Shown piece by piece: positions 7,875-17,594 of a stretch of DNA of 64,000 nucleotides. Below the pieces are notes generated by a model. That model saw only the letters and a list, made by a program, of their open reading frames with translations, ran no database searches and was not told where the DNA came from. Within the stretch, counting starts at the first letter, position 1; each line of letters opens with the position of its first letter. Origin of the DNA: Schumannella luteola (GTDB taxonomy: Bacteria > Actinomycetota > Actinomycetes > Actinomycetales > Microbacteriaceae); contig NZ_JACBZY010000001.1 in the NCBI RefSeq assembly GCF_013408685.1, positions 3,100,001-3,164,000 of the forward strand, given 5' to 3'. A program made the translations under genes and the position numbers.

Positions 7875-7960
7875 TCGTCATCACCGTCATCGCCGCCGTG
7901 CTCGGCGTCGCCGCCCTGGGCTACCTCGTCGTGGCCCTGCTCGAACCCGAGCGATTCTGA
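7871..7960 (+). CDS. kdpF: K+-transporting ATPase small subunit KdpF
   Basis: A 29-residue single-span protein beginning at GTG 7871. The C-terminal pattern [13 protein letters not shown] matches the typical KdpF ending (G-Y-L-x-x-A-L-x-x-P-E-x-F). KdpF stabilises the KdpABC complex at the membrane. Its TGA stop shares its last base with the ATG of kdpA, and its start overlaps the stop of the 27-residue ORF, so three genes are chained by overlaps. Assignment is based on the motif and position. Confidence 0.88.
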   Translation: MIVITVIAAVLGVAALGYLVVALLEPERF

Positions 7961-9660
7961 TGGATGCGACGACATTCCTGAACGGCGCCTCCTGGCTCGC
8001 CGCCGGGCTCGCGCTCCTCGTGCTCGTCGTGGTGCTGGGCCTGGCCCACCGCATCCTCGGCGACTACCTCACCCGCGTCTACACGACCGAGAAGGACTGG
8101 CGCGTCGAGCGCGGCCTCTACCGCGTGATCGGCGTGGATCCCCGCGCCGAGCAGAGCTGGCCCGCCTACCTGCGCGGCGTGCTCGCCTTCTCGCTCGTCG
8201 GGCTGCTGCTCGTCTACCTGCTGCAGCGCATCCAGCCCTGGCTGCCCTACTCCCTGGGGCTGCCCGCGCCGTCGGAACCGCTGTCGTTCAACACGGCGGC
8301 GTCGTTCGTGGCCAACACGAACTGGCAGTCGTACTCCCCCGAGGTCTCCCTCGGCTACACCGTGCAGCTCGCCGGCCTCGCCGTGCAGAACTTCGTCTCG
8401 GCCGCCGTCGGCATCGCCGTCGCCGTCGCTCTGGTGCGCGGCTTCGCGTACCGCCGCACCGGCACGATCGGCAACTTCTGGGTCGACCTGCTGCGCGGCT
8501 GCCTGCGCGTGCTGCTGCCGATCTCGGTGGTCGGCGCGGTCGTGCTCATCGCCGGCGGCGTCATCCAGAACCTCTCCGGCTTCCAGACCGCGACGACGCT
8601 CGTGGGCGGCACGCAGAGCATCCCCGGCGGGCCGGTCGCCTCGCAGGAGGTGATCAAGCTGCTCGGCACGAACGGCGGCGGCTTCTTCAACACCAACTCG
8701 GCGCACCCCTTCGAGAACCCCACCGGCTGGACGAACCTGTTCGAGATCGTGCTCATGCTGGCGATCCCGGTCGCTCTGCCGCGTCTCTTCGGTCGGATGG
8801 TCGGCGACCTGCGCCAGGGCTACGCCGTCCTCGCCGCGATGGGCGTGATCTTCGTCGCCTCGTTCGCGCTCATGACCTGGGCCGAGCTCGCCGGCGGCGG
8901 ATCCGCCACACACGCGGCCGGCGGCGCGATGGAGGGCAAGGAGCAGCGCTTCGGCATCGTCGGGTCGACGCTGTTCTCGACCACGAGCACGGCCACATCG
9001 ACCGGCGCCGTCAACGCGATGCACGACTCCTTCACGCCGTTCGGCGGCATGATGGCGCTGCTCAACATGATGATCGGCGAGCTCGCGCCCGGCGGCGTCG
9101 GTTCGGGCCTCTACGGCATCCTCGTGATCGCGGTCATCGCCGTCTTCATCGCCGGCCTGCTGGTCGGGCGCACCCCCGAGTACCTGGGCAAGAAGATCGG
9201 CGCCCGCGAGATCAAGCTCGCGAGCCTCTACATCCTCGTGACGCCCGCGCTCGTGCTCATCGGCACGGCGCTGAGCTTCGCGATCCCGGCGATCCGGGCG
9301 GATGTCGTGACGACCTCGATCTGGAATCCCGGCATCCACGGCTTCAGCGAGGTGCTCTACGCCTTCACCTCGGCGGCGAACAACAACGGCTCGGCGTTCG
9401 CGGGTCTCACCGCGAACACCCCCTGGTTCAACACCGCCCTGGGCGTGGCGATGCTGCTCGGCCGCTTCGTGCCGATCGTGCTCGTGCTGGCCCTCGCCGG
9501 CTCGCTCGCCGCGCAGGATCGGGTGCCCGTCACCGCGGGAACCCTGCCCACCCACCGGCCGCAGTTCATCGGCCTCCTCATCGGCGTGATCGTGATCGTC
9601 ACCGCGCTGACCTACTTCCCCGTTCTCGCGCTGGGTCCCCTGGCGGAAGGGCTGAGCTGA
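7960..9660 (+). CDS. kdpA: K+-transporting ATPase subunit A (KdpA)
   Basis: The 566-residue K+ channel-like subunit of the high-affinity Kdp ATPase, with about ten membrane helices and length normal for the family. The fourfold pseudo-repeat selectivity-filter regions are visible: TNWQSY near residue 113, [19 protein letters not shown] near residue 240, and [13 protein letters not shown] near residue 472. It selects K+ and passes it to the KdpB pump. Start codon overlaps the kdpF stop by one base. Two bases separate its stop from kdpB. Confidence 0.97.
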   Translation: MDATTFLNGASWLAAGLALLVLVVVLGLAHRILGDYLTRVYTTEKDWRVERGLYRVIGVDPRAEQSWPAYLRGVLAFSLVGLLLVYLLQRIQPWLPYSLGLPAPSEPLSFNTAASFVANTNWQSYSPEVSLGYTVQLAGLAVQNFVSAAVGIAVAVALVRGFAYRRTGTIGNFWVDLLRGCLRVLLPISVVGAVVLIAGGVIQNLSGFQTATTLVGGTQSIPGGPVASQEVIKLLGTNGGGFFNTNSAHPFENPTGWTNLFEIVLMLAIPVALPRLFGRMVGDLRQGYAVLAAMGVIFVASFALMTWAELAGGGSATHAAGGAMEGKEQRFGIVGSTLFSTTSTATSTGAVNAMHDSFTPFGGMMALLNMMIGELAPGGVGSGLYGILVIAVIAVFIAGLLVGRTPEYLGKKIGAREIKLASLYILVTPALVLIGTALSFAIPAIRADVVTTSIWNPGIHGFSEVLYAFTSAANNNGSAFAGLTANTPWFNTALGVAMLLGRFVPIVLVLALAGSLAAQDRVPVTAGTLPTHRPQFIGLLIGVIVIVTALTYFPVLALGPLAEGLS

Positions 9661-9662
9661 CC

Positions 9663-11879
9663 ATGTCCATCTCCACTCCCACGCCGGCGGCCGACGCCGC
9701 CCCCGAACCGGCCCGCTCGACGGGCGCATCCGACGCGACCGGCGCGCCCCGCGCCCCGCAGCGCCGCGCCGGCATCACGCCCCGCCAGCTCGCGGCCGCC
9801 GTCCCCGGCGCCCTGCGCAAGCTCGACCCGCGCCGCATGTGGCGCAGCCCCGTCATGTTCGTCGTCGGGGTCGGCGCCGCGCTCACCACGGTGATCGCGA
9901 TCGCCGAGCCCTTCCTCGGCGGGCCCGGCACGTCCGGCGGCACGGTCGTGCCCGGCGGCTTCACGGTCGCGATCGCGGTCTGGCTCTGGCTGACCGTGCT
10001 GTTCGCGAACCTCGCCGAATCGGTCGCCGAGGGCCGCGGCAAGGCTCAGGCCGACTCGCTGCGCCAGACCCGCACGAGCACCGTCGCGCACCGACTGGGC
10101 AGCTGGGATGCGGCGCATCCGTCCGCCGAGGGCGCCCCGCTCGAGGAGGTGTCGTCGGCGGATCTCAGGCTCGGCGACCACGTCGTCGTCACGGCCGGCG
10201 AGCTCGTGCCCGGCGACGGCGACATCGTCTGGGGCATCGCGAGCGTCGACGAGTCGGCGATCACCGGAGAGTCGGCTCCGGTCATCCGCGAGTCCGGCGG
10301 CGACCGCAGCGCCGTCACCGGCGGCACCCGTGTGCTCAGCGACCGCATCGTCGTGCGCGTGACCTCGAAGCCCGGCGAGACCTTCGTCGACCGGATGATC
10401 GCGCTCGTCGAGGGCGCCAGTCGGCAGAAGACTCCGAACGAGATCGCCCTCGACATCCTGCTCGCCTCGCTGTCGATCGTGTTCGTGCTGGTCGTGCTCG
10501 TGCTCAACCCGATGGCGTCGTACGCGGCGGCGCCGGCGAGCATCGCCGTGCTGATCGCGCTGCTGGTGTGCCTCATCCCCACGACGATCGGCGCCCTGCT
10601 CTCGGCGATCGGCATCGCCGGGATGGACCGCCTCGTGCAGCGCAACGTGCTCGCCATGTCGGGCCGCGCCGTCGAGGCCGCGGGCGACGTGACGACGCTG
10701 CTGCTCGACAAGACAGGGACCATCACCTACGGCAACCGGCGCGCGACCGCGGTCGTGCCGCTCGAGGGTGTGACCGAGCAGCAGCTTCTGCTCGCCGCGG
10801 CCCGCTCCTCGCTCGCCGACCCGACGCCCGAGGGCAGCTCGATCGTCGAGCTCGCCCGCGCGGCCGGCATCGACCCGGGCAGCTCGGAGCAGCTCGGCGG
10901 CGAGGCGGTGCCCTTCACGGCTCAGACCCGGATGAGCGGACTCGACCTGCCCGACGGCAGCCGCATCCGCAAGGGCGCCGCGAGCGCCGTCGTGACCTGG
11001 ATCGGCGCCGAGGACCGGCCGCTGAGGCGGGAGACCGAGGCCGAGCTCGACCGGATCGTGCACGACATCTCGCAGTCGGGCGGCACGCCTCTGGTCGTCG
11101 CCGTGGACGAGCGGGCGGTCGACGAGTCGGGCAGCCGCATCCGCCCCCTCGGCGTCGTGCACCTCAAAGACGTCGTGAAAGACGGACTGCGTGAGCGCTT
11201 CGCCGAGCTGCGCAGCATGGGCATCCGCACCGTCATGATCACGGGCGACAATCCGCTGACCGCGAAGGCGATCGCCGACGAGGCCGGTGTCGACGACTTC
11301 CTTGCCGAGGCGACGCCCGAGGACAAGCTGGCGCTGATCCGCCGCGAGCAGGCCGGCGGCGCGATGGTCGCGATGACCGGCGACGGCACGAACGATGCGC
11401 CCGCGCTCGCCCAGGCGGATGTCGGGGTGGCCATGAACACGGGCACCTCGGCCGCGAAGGAGGCCGGCAACATGGTCGACCTCGACAGCGACCCGACGAA
11501 GCTCATCGACGTGGTGCGCATCGGCAAGCAGCTGCTCATCACCCGCGGCGCGCTGACGACGTTCTCGATCGCGAACGACGTGGCGAAGTACTTCGCGATC
11601 ATCCCGGCGATGTTCATGGGCGTGTTCCCGCAGCTCGCGGCGCTCAACATCATGGGGCTGCACTCCCCCGCCTCGGCGGTGCTGTCGGCGATCGTGTTCA
11701 ACGCGCTCGTGATCGTGGCGCTCATCCCGCTGGCGCTGCGCGGCGTGCGGTACCGGGCCGGATCGGCGTCGCAGATCCTTGGACGCAACCTGCTGATCTA
11801 CGGCCTCGGCGGGGTGATCGCCCCGTTCATCGGCATCTGGCTGATCGACCAGCTCGTGCGCCTGATCCCCGGGTTCTGA
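9663..11879 (+). CDS. kdpB: K+-transporting ATPase ATP-binding subunit B (KdpB)
   Basis: The 738-residue P-type (P1A) ATPase subunit that drives K+ uptake. The phosphorylated aspartate is D349 in LLDKTGTIT, the actuator-domain TGES is in [10 protein letters not shown], and the hinge motif is [16 protein letters not shown]. The N-terminus has an Ala/Pro/Thr-rich extension of about 45 residues before the first helix, longer than in E. coli. The GNxxA segment after the phosphorylation site ([10 protein letters not shown]) is normal for KdpB. All catalytic residues I can check are intact. Confidence 0.97.
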   Translation: MSISTPTPAADAAPEPARSTGASDATGAPRAPQRRAGITPRQLAAAVPGALRKLDPRRMWRSPVMFVVGVGAALTTVIAIAEPFLGGPGTSGGTVVPGGFTVAIAVWLWLTVLFANLAESVAEGRGKAQADSLRQTRTSTVAHRLGSWDAAHPSAEGAPLEEVSSADLRLGDHVVVTAGELVPGDGDIVWGIASVDESAITGESAPVIRESGGDRSAVTGGTRVLSDRIVVRVTSKPGETFVDRMIALVEGASRQKTPNEIALDILLASLSIVFVLVVLVLNPMASYAAAPASIAVLIALLVCLIPTTIGALLSAIGIAGMDRLVQRNVLAMSGRAVEAAGDVTTLLLDKTGTITYGNRRATAVVPLEGVTEQQLLLAAARSSLADPTPEGSSIVELARAAGIDPGSSEQLGGEAVPFTAQTRMSGLDLPDGSRIRKGAASAVVTWIGAEDRPLRRETEAELDRIVHDISQSGGTPLVVAVDERAVDESGSRIRPLGVVHLKDVVKDGLRERFAELRSMGIRTVMITGDNPLTAKAIADEAGVDDFLAEATPEDKLALIRREQAGGAMVAMTGDGTNDAPALAQADVGVAMNTGTSAAKEAGNMVDLDSDPTKLIDVVRIGKQLLITRGALTTFSIANDVAKYFAIIPAMFMGVFPQLAALNIMGLHSPASAVLSAIVFNALVIVALIPLALRGVRYRAGSASQILGRNLLIYGLGGVIAPFIGIWLIDQLVRLIPGF

Positions 11880-11928
11880 GTCCGTCGCTCAAGCCCCGCC
11901 GCTCACGAGACACGAGAAGAAGAGAGTC

Positions 11929-12546
11929 ATGAACACGTCCTCCCGCACCACCGCCCGCACGCTCGGCGTCGCCGTGCGCGCCATGGTGGTCTTCACCCTG
12001 CTGCTCGGCGTCGCCTACACGGCCGTCGTGACCGGCATCGCACAGCTGCTGCTGCCGGCTCCGGCGAACGGCTCGCTCCTGCGGTCGGCCGACGGCAGCC
12101 TCACCGGCTCGTCGCTGATCGGGCAGTCGTTCACGACGAAGAAGGGCGAGCCGCTCGCGCAGTGGTTCCAGTCCCGCCCCTCCGCCGCCGGTGAGACCGG
12201 ATACGACGCGGGCGCCTCGTCAGGATCGAACCTCGGCCCGAACAGCGCCGATCTGGAGAAGGCCGTGCGCGAGCGCCGGGCGCAGGTCGCCGCGTTCAAC
12301 CACGTCGACACGGCTGACGTGCCGGTGGATGCGGTCACCGCCTCCGGCTCGGGGCTCGACCCGCACATCAGCCCGGCCTATGCGCTGCTGCAGGTCGAGC
12401 GCGTCGCTGCGGCCCGCGACCTGCCCGCGGCGACCGTGCGCGCGCTCGTCGAGAAGCACATCCAGGGCCCCGACCTCGGGTTCCTCGGGCAGTCGACTGT
12501 CAACGTGCTAGAACTCAACAGCGCGCTGGCGGAGCTGACGCGCTGA
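11929..12546 (+). CDS. kdpC: K+-transporting ATPase subunit C (KdpC)
   Basis: A 205-residue protein with one N-terminal membrane helix (about residues 14-38: MVVFTLLLGVAYTAVVTGIAQ) and a periplasm-side domain. Family motifs are present: GSLIGQSF, YFQSRPS-like WFQSRPSAAG, and near the end DPHISPAYALLQVERVA followed by GPDLGFLGQSTVNVLELN. KdpC assembles with KdpA and KdpB and is thought to raise ATP affinity. A 49-bp gap separates it from kdpB and AGAAGAAGAGAG lies just before ATG. Confidence 0.96.
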   Translation: MNTSSRTTARTLGVAVRAMVVFTLLLGVAYTAVVTGIAQLLLPAPANGSLLRSADGSLTGSSLIGQSFTTKKGEPLAQWFQSRPSAAGETGYDAGASSGSNLGPNSADLEKAVRERRAQVAAFNHVDTADVPVDAVTASGSGLDPHISPAYALLQVERVAAARDLPAATVRALVEKHIQGPDLGFLGQSTVNVLELNSALAELTR

Positions 12547-12565
12547 TGCGGCGGGAGGACTGAGC

Positions 12566-15145
12566 GTGGGCAGGGGTCGGCTGCGAGTGCTGCTCGGCGC
12601 GGCGCCCGGCGTCGGCAAGACCTTCACGATGCTGGAGGAGGGCCGGCGGCTCGGCGGAGAGGGCCGCGACGTCGTCGTCGCGATCGTCGAGACGCACGGC
12701 CGGGCCGCGACCGCCGCGCTCGCCGAGGGCCTCGAGACCGTGCCGCGCCGCCGGGTCGAGCACCGCGGCGTCGACCTCGACGAGATGGATCTCGACGCCG
12801 TGCTCGCGCGCCGCCCCGGCATCGCCCTCGTCGACGAGCTCGCGCACACGAACGCGCCCGGCTCGACGAACGAGAAGCGCTGGCAGGACGTCGCGACCCT
12901 GCTGGATGCCGGCATCGACGTGATCACGACCGTCAACATCCAGCACATCGAGTCGCTCGGCGACGTCGTGCAGCAGATCACCGGCGTGCCGCAGCGCGAG
13001 ACGATCCCCGACCGGGTGCTGCGCTCGGCCGACCAGATCGAGGTCATCGACCTCGATCCACAGGCGCTGCGCGACCGGCTCGCCGGCGGACGCATCTACC
13101 CCGCCGAGCGGGTGGATGCGGCGCTCGCCAACTACTTCCGGCTCGGCAACCTGACGGCCCTGCGCGAGCTGGCGCTGCTCTGGCTCGCCGACGAGGTCGA
13201 CACGGCGCTGAAGTCGTACCGCGAGGCGCACGGCATCGACTCCACCTGGGAGGCCCGCGAGCGCGTCGTCGTCACGCTGACGGGCGGACCCGAGGGCGAG
13301 ACGCTGCTGCGCCGCGGCGCGCGGATCGCCGCGCGCTCCTCGGGCGGCGAGCTGCTGGCGGTGCACGTGACCACGCAGGACGGCCTGCGCCAGGGCGACC
13401 CCGAAGACCTCGCCCGGCAGCGCGCGCTCGTCGAGAAGCTCGGCGGCAGCTACCACCAGGTCGTCGGCGACGACGTGCCGCGGGCGCTGGTCGACTTCGC
13501 GAAGGGCCGCAACGCGACGCAGCTCGTGATCGGCGTGAGCCGGCGCTCGCGGCTGCAGGCGGCGCTGACCGGTCCCGGCATCGGCGCGACCGTCATCCGC
13601 GAGTCGGGCGACATCGACGTGCACATCGTCAATCACGCCTCCGCCGGCGGCCGCGCCCGGCTCCCCCGGCTCGGCGGGGCGCTCAGCCTGCGCCGGCGCG
13701 TGGCCGGCTTCGCGCTCGCGCTCGTCGGCGGACCGCTGCTGACCTGGCTGCTCGTGGCGCTGCGCTCCGACGACTCGATCACGAGCGACGTGCTCGCCTT
13801 CCAGCTGCTCGTCGTGATCGTCGCGCTCGTCGGCGGCGTCTGGCCGGCGCTGTTCGCCGCCGTGCTGTCGGGTGTGACGCTCGACTTCTTCTTCGTGCAG
13901 CCCTTCTACACGGTCACGATCGACAAGCCGCTGCACCTCCTGGCGATCCTGCTCTACGTCGTCATCGCGATCCTGGTGAGCGTCATCGTCGACCGCGCCG
14001 CCCGGCAGACCCGCGCCGCGCTGCGTGCCGCGAGCGAGGCCGAGTTGCTCGCGACCGTGTCGGGCAGCGTGCTGCGCGGGGCGGATGCCGTGGTCGCGCT
14101 CGTCGCCCGCACGCGCGAGGCCTTCGGGCTGAGCCGGGTGCGGCTCGTCGACGGGGAGTCAGTGCTGGCAGAAGAAGGAACGGCGGATGCGGGCGCCGCC
14201 GCGGCCGGCGCTCCGCTCACCCGGGTCGCGGTCGGCGCGCGGGCCACGCTCGAGCTCGAGGGCGCCGATCTCGCCGCCGACGAGCAGCGGCTGCTGGCCG
14301 CGATCGCCGCGCAGCTCGACGCCGCTCTCGAGCACCGCGACCTCGCCGAGGTGGCGAGCGAGATCGCCCCGCTCGCCGCGAACGACAAGGTGCGCAGCGC
14401 CCTGCTCTCGGCGCTGAGCCACGACCTGCGGCGCCCGCTCGCGGCGGCGACGGCCGCGATCGGCGGACTCCGCACGGCCGGCGACGCGCTCAGCGACGAC
14501 GATCGCCGCGAGTTGCTGGCGACCGCCGACGAGAGCCTCGGCGCGCTCGCCCAGCTCGTGACCGACCTGCTCGACGTCAGCCGACTGCAGGCCGGCGTGC
14601 TCGCGGTGGCGACCCAGCCGGTCGATCCGGCCGACGTCATCCTGCCGGCCCTCGAAGAGCTCGCGGTCGAGCTCGGCGGCGGGCGCGGGCGCTGGCCCGG
14701 GCCCGGGCCCCGCGACCGCGCCGAGGCGGCCGCCGGGCCCGACCGCGTCACGCTCGACCTCGCCCCCGACCTGCCGACCGCGGCCGCCGACCCGGTGCTG
14801 CTGCAGCGCGTCGTCGTCAACCTCGTCGCGAACGCGCTGCGCCACAGCCCCGCGGGCGCACCCGTCACGATCACGACGAGCAGCTTCGGCGACCGCGTCG
14901 AGCTGCGCGTGATCGACCGCGGGCCCGGCATCCCGCCCGAGCGGCGCGATGATGTCTTCGTGCCCTTCCAGCGTCTCGGCGACACCGACAACTCCGTCGG
15001 CCTCGGCCTCGGCCTCGCCCTGTCGCGCGGCTTCGTCGAGGGGATGCGCGGCACGCTCACGCCCGAGGACACGCCCGGGGGCGGACTGACGATGGTGGTC
15101 GCCTTGCCGATCTCGACGGTCTCCGAGGGCGGGAGCGCCGCGTGA
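12566..15145 (+). CDS. kdpD: Osmosensitive K+ channel histidine kinase KdpD
   Basis: The 859-residue sensor kinase that controls kdp expression in response to K+ limitation. Domain order: KdpD N-terminal domain with a Walker A GAAPGVGKT at residues 11-19 and LVDELAHTN; a universal-stress-protein-like domain (about 225-350); four closely spaced membrane helices (about 380-480); a weak GAF-like linker; HisKA with phosphorylated H619 in SHDLRRP; and HATPase with NLVANALRHSP and GLGLGLAL motifs. GTG start 19 bp after kdpC. The 3' end overlaps kdpE by 4 bp. Every motif needed for signalling appears intact. Confidence 0.96.
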   Translation: MGRGRLRVLLGAAPGVGKTFTMLEEGRRLGGEGRDVVVAIVETHGRAATAALAEGLETVPRRRVEHRGVDLDEMDLDAVLARRPGIALVDELAHTNAPGSTNEKRWQDVATLLDAGIDVITTVNIQHIESLGDVVQQITGVPQRETIPDRVLRSADQIEVIDLDPQALRDRLAGGRIYPAERVDAALANYFRLGNLTALRELALLWLADEVDTALKSYREAHGIDSTWEARERVVVTLTGGPEGETLLRRGARIAARSSGGELLAVHVTTQDGLRQGDPEDLARQRALVEKLGGSYHQVVGDDVPRALVDFAKGRNATQLVIGVSRRSRLQAALTGPGIGATVIRESGDIDVHIVNHASAGGRARLPRLGGALSLRRRVAGFALALVGGPLLTWLLVALRSDDSITSDVLAFQLLVVIVALVGGVWPALFAAVLSGVTLDFFFVQPFYTVTIDKPLHLLAILLYVVIAILVSVIVDRAARQTRAALRAASEAELLATVSGSVLRGADAVVALVARTREAFGLSRVRLVDGESVLAEEGTADAGAAAAGAPLTRVAVGARATLELEGADLAADEQRLLAAIAAQLDAALEHRDLAEVASEIAPLAANDKVRSALLSALSHDLRRPLAAATAAIGGLRTAGDALSDDDRRELLATADESLGALAQLVTDLLDVSRLQAGVLAVATQPVDPADVILPALEELAVELGGGRGRWPGPGPRDRAEAAAGPDRVTLDLAPDLPTAAADPVLLQRVVVNLVANALRHSPAGAPVTITTSSFGDRVELRVIDRGPGIPPERRDDVFVPFQRLGDTDNSVGLGLGLALSRGFVEGMRGTLTPEDTPGGGLTMVVALPISTVSEGGSAA

Positions 15146-15867
15146 GGATCCTCATCGCCGATGACGACCCGCAGATCCTGCGCGCGCTGCGCATCACGCT
15201 CGGCGCGCAGGGCTACGACGTCGTGACGGCCGGCGACGGCAGGGCCGCGATCGCCGCCGCGATCGAGCACCACCCCGACCTCGTGATGCTCGACCTCGGC
15301 ATGCCGCAGCTCGACGGCCTCGACGTGATCGCGGCGCTGCGCGGCTGGTCGACCGCGCCGATCCTGGTCGTCTCCGGCCGCACGGGCGCGGCCGACAAGG
15401 TGGATGCGCTCGACGCCGGCGCCGACGACTACGTCACGAAACCCTTCTCGATCGAGGAGCTGATGGCGCGGATCCGGGCCCTGACCCGGCGTTTCGCCGC
15501 GGCCGGCTCGGCGCCGGTCGTGCGCTTCGGCGACGTGACCGTCGATCTCGCGGCGCACACCGTGACGCGCGGCGGCGAGGCCGGCTCCGGCGCCGGTGGC
15601 GGCGCGCCTGGCGCGCCCGTGCGCCTCACGCCGACCGAGTGGCAGATGCTCGAGCTGCTCATCCGCAACCCCGGACGCCTCGTCACCCGGCAGACCCTGC
15701 TGACGGAGATCTGGGGCTCGCAGCACGTCGCCGATACCGGCTATCTGCGGCTCTACATCGCCCAGCTGCGCAAGAAGCTGGAGACCGATCCGTCCACTCC
15801 GCGACACCTCCTGACCGAGTCCGGGATGGGCTATCGCCTCGTTCTCGATGAAGAGAAGACGAATTGA
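15142..15867 (+). CDS. kdpE: Response regulator KdpE
   Basis: A 241-residue OmpR/PhoB-type response regulator. The receiver domain has the acidic pair DDDP at residues 7-10, phospho-acceptor D51 in [12 protein letters not shown] and the conserved lysine in YVTKPF. The winged helix-turn-helix DNA-binding domain occupies about residues 125-235 ([20 protein letters not shown], then [19 protein letters not shown]). GTG start overlaps the kdpD stop (GTGA). A Gly/Ala-rich insert near residues 148-160 sits between the two beta strands before the HTH and is longer than in E. coli KdpE. Confidence 0.96.
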   Translation: MRILIADDDPQILRALRITLGAQGYDVVTAGDGRAAIAAAIEHHPDLVMLDLGMPQLDGLDVIAALRGWSTAPILVVSGRTGAADKVDALDAGADDYVTKPFSIEELMARIRALTRRFAAAGSAPVVRFGDVTVDLAAHTVTRGGEAGSGAGGGAPGAPVRLTPTEWQMLELLIRNPGRLVTRQTLLTEIWGSQHVADTGYLRLYIAQLRKKLETDPSTPRHLLTESGMGYRLVLDEEKTN

Positions 15868-15903
15868 GACCGATTCGACGTTCTCCTGGACGCCGGAACC
15901 CCT

Positions 15904-15909
15904 TAGACT
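15904..15909 (+). promoter_or_regulatory. -10 element TAGACT of the cold shock gene
   Basis: TAGACT with TTCTCC 17 bases upstream; the message would have a leader of about 50 bases before the Shine-Dalgarno AAGGAAAG. Confidence 0.5.
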
Positions 15910-15967
15910 TCAGCGAATACCGCCGCGTCGTCCACGTCGCAGCACAACTCACAACGCAAGGAAAGAC

Positions 15968-16171
15968 ATGGCCACCGGCACCGTCAAATGGTTCAACTCC
16001 GAGAAGGGCTTCGGCTTCATCGCTCCCGACGACGGCTCCGCCGACGTCTTCGCGCACTTCAGCGCGATCTCGGGCAACGGCTACCGCAACCTCGATGAGG
16101 GTCAGAAGGTCGAGTTCGACGTCGAACAGGGCCAGAAGGGTCTGCAGGCCGCGAACATCCGCGCCCTCTGA
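15968..16171 (+). CDS. Cold shock protein (CspA family)
   Basis: A 67-residue single cold-shock domain, an RNA/ssDNA-binding chaperone. RNP1 ([10 protein letters not shown]) and RNP2 (DVFAHFSAI) are both present and the length is exactly that of the family. The ATG at 15968 is preceded by AAGGAAAG. Upstream, TAGACT at 15904-15909 is a good -10, giving a leader of about 50 bases, unlike the leaderless genes elsewhere in the window. A perfect 15-bp hairpin follows the stop. Length and composition match the constitutively expressed actinobacterial Csp proteins. Confidence 0.95.
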   Translation: MATGTVKWFNSEKGFGFIAPDDGSADVFAHFSAISGNGYRNLDEGQKVEFDVEQGQKGLQAANIRAL

Positions 16172-16188
16172 TCACTCTCTGATCGCTC

Positions 16189-16242
16189 CAGAAGCCGGGA
16201 TGCCGGCCGCTTCGGCGGTCGCGCATCCCGGCTTCTGCGTTG
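16189..16242 (+). terminator. Cold shock gene terminator
   Basis: Perfect 15-bp stem, arms 16189-16203 (CAGAAGCCGGGATGC) and 16223-16237, with an inner CCGC-TTCG-GCGG hairpin in the loop. The TTCG tetraloop gives high stability. It begins 17 bases after the csp stop. Confidence 0.85.
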
Positions 16243-16393
16243 CCCGGGCCCCGATCCCCAGTTCGGGGTGACCCGGGTGATCTTCTGCGTCGTTGACCGG
16301 AAGAACACAGGCGCGTGACCTACTGTGAAGTCAGCGAACGGCAGCTGCCCTTGGCTTCAGCCGCCGGAAGGCGGACCGAACATCGGGGTCGCC

Positions 16394-17524
16394 ATGTCGC
16401 TTCTCTCTACTCTCGTACCCGGGTCCGACGGCGGTCGCGCCGATTCGCTGGGTCCGGTGCGGTTCACCCGCGCGACGAGCGAGACGTTCCCGCCGGTCGC
16501 GAAGGCCTACACCGAGCTGTCGGCCGAGGTGCGTCGACTCGACCTGCTGCGCCGTGCCGTCGGCTTCTACTCGATCCTCGGCGTCGTGCTGCTGCTCGCG
16601 CTCGGCGGCTGCGTGACCGGCTTCATCCTGCTCGGTGAGAGCTGGCTGCAACTGCTCATCGCGGGCGCGCTCGGCATCGTCTTCACGCAGATCGCCTTCG
16701 TCGCGCACGAGGCCGGGCACAAGCAGGTGCTCACGCGCGGCCCGGCGAACGACCTGCTGGCGCGCATCCTCGCGGCGACCGTCGGCATGAGCTACTCCTG
16801 GTGGGAGGCGAAGCACACCCGACACCACGCGAACCCGAACCGCGTCGACAAGGACCCGGATGTCGCGAAGGACACGATCTCGTTCCTCGAAGAAGACGCG
16901 GTGCAGGCCCGGGGTCTGATCGCCGTCATCACGCGCTTCCAGGGCTGGCTGTTCTTCCCGCTGCTGACGCTCGAGGGCGTCAACCTGCACTGGATGAGCT
17001 TGCGCCACCTCTTCTCGCGCGGCAGCGTCAAGTCGCGCTGGTTCGAGCTCGGCATGATCGCCGCGCGCTTCGCGATCGTGCTCGTGCCGGTCTTCCTGCT
17101 GCTGCCGCTCGGCATGGCCTTCGCCTTCGTCGGCGTGCAGCTCGCCGTCTTCGGCGTCTACATGGGCGCCTCCTTCGCCCCGAACCACAAGGGCATGGCC
17201 GTGATCGCGAAGGATGCGCGTCTCGACTTCTTCACCAAGCAGGTGCGCACCTCGCGCAACATCCGCGGCGGCTGGTGGGCGACGGCGCTCATGGGCGGCC
17301 TCAACTACCAGATCGAGCACCACCTCTTCCCGAGCATGGCCCGCCCGCACCTGTCGAGCGCGCGCCAGCTGGTGCAGGAGAAGTGCGCCGAACTCGCCGT
17401 GCCCTACACGGAGACGAGCCTCGGCCAGTCATACGCGATCGTGATCGCCTACCTCAACCGCGTCGGCCTCGCCGCGCGCGACCCCTTCGAGTGCCCCATG
17501 CTCGCCCAGTACCGCCGGGCCTGA
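16394..17524 (+). CDS. Acyl-CoA/fatty acid desaturase (membrane di-iron)
   Basis: A 376-residue integral-membrane fatty acid desaturase that introduces a double bond into an acyl chain with O2 and an electron donor. The three histidine boxes are visible: HEAGH, HTRHH and QIEHHLFP, all intact. Hydrophobic pairs of helices flank boxes 1-2 and box 3. The start MSLLSTLVPG at 16394 is preferred because the longer frame from a GTG at 16325 adds 23 residues with no similarity to the family. No ferredoxin or reductase gene is adjacent. A candidate -35 TTGACC lies at 16293-16298, with TACTGT further downstream at non-ideal spacing. Confidence 0.92.
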   Translation: MSLLSTLVPGSDGGRADSLGPVRFTRATSETFPPVAKAYTELSAEVRRLDLLRRAVGFYSILGVVLLLALGGCVTGFILLGESWLQLLIAGALGIVFTQIAFVAHEAGHKQVLTRGPANDLLARILAATVGMSYSWWEAKHTRHHANPNRVDKDPDVAKDTISFLEEDAVQARGLIAVITRFQGWLFFPLLTLEGVNLHWMSLRHLFSRGSVKSRWFELGMIAARFAIVLVPVFLLLPLGMAFAFVGVQLAVFGVYMGASFAPNHKGMAVIAKDARLDFFTKQVRTSRNIRGGWWATALMGGLNYQIEHHLFPSMARPHLSSARQLVQEKCAELAVPYTETSLGQSYAIVIAYLNRVGLAARDPFECPMLAQYRRA

Positions 17525-17594
17525 CCCGGGCGATCCCTCCGACGGGGCTCGGTCTCCTGGCCGGGCCTCGCCGGTTCTGATCTCGGCCCGCGGG

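Noticed and set aside
7921-11663. Long minus-strand frames antisense to kdpA and kdpB (602 and 683 codons)
   Set aside because: Arg/His/Asp-rich composition with no domain; they mirror real coding on the plus strand.
16325-16393. N-terminal 23-residue extension of the desaturase from GTG 16325
   Set aside because: Not similar to the family N-terminus and GTG 16325 overlaps the putative TACTGT promoter hexamer; ATG 16394 preferred.
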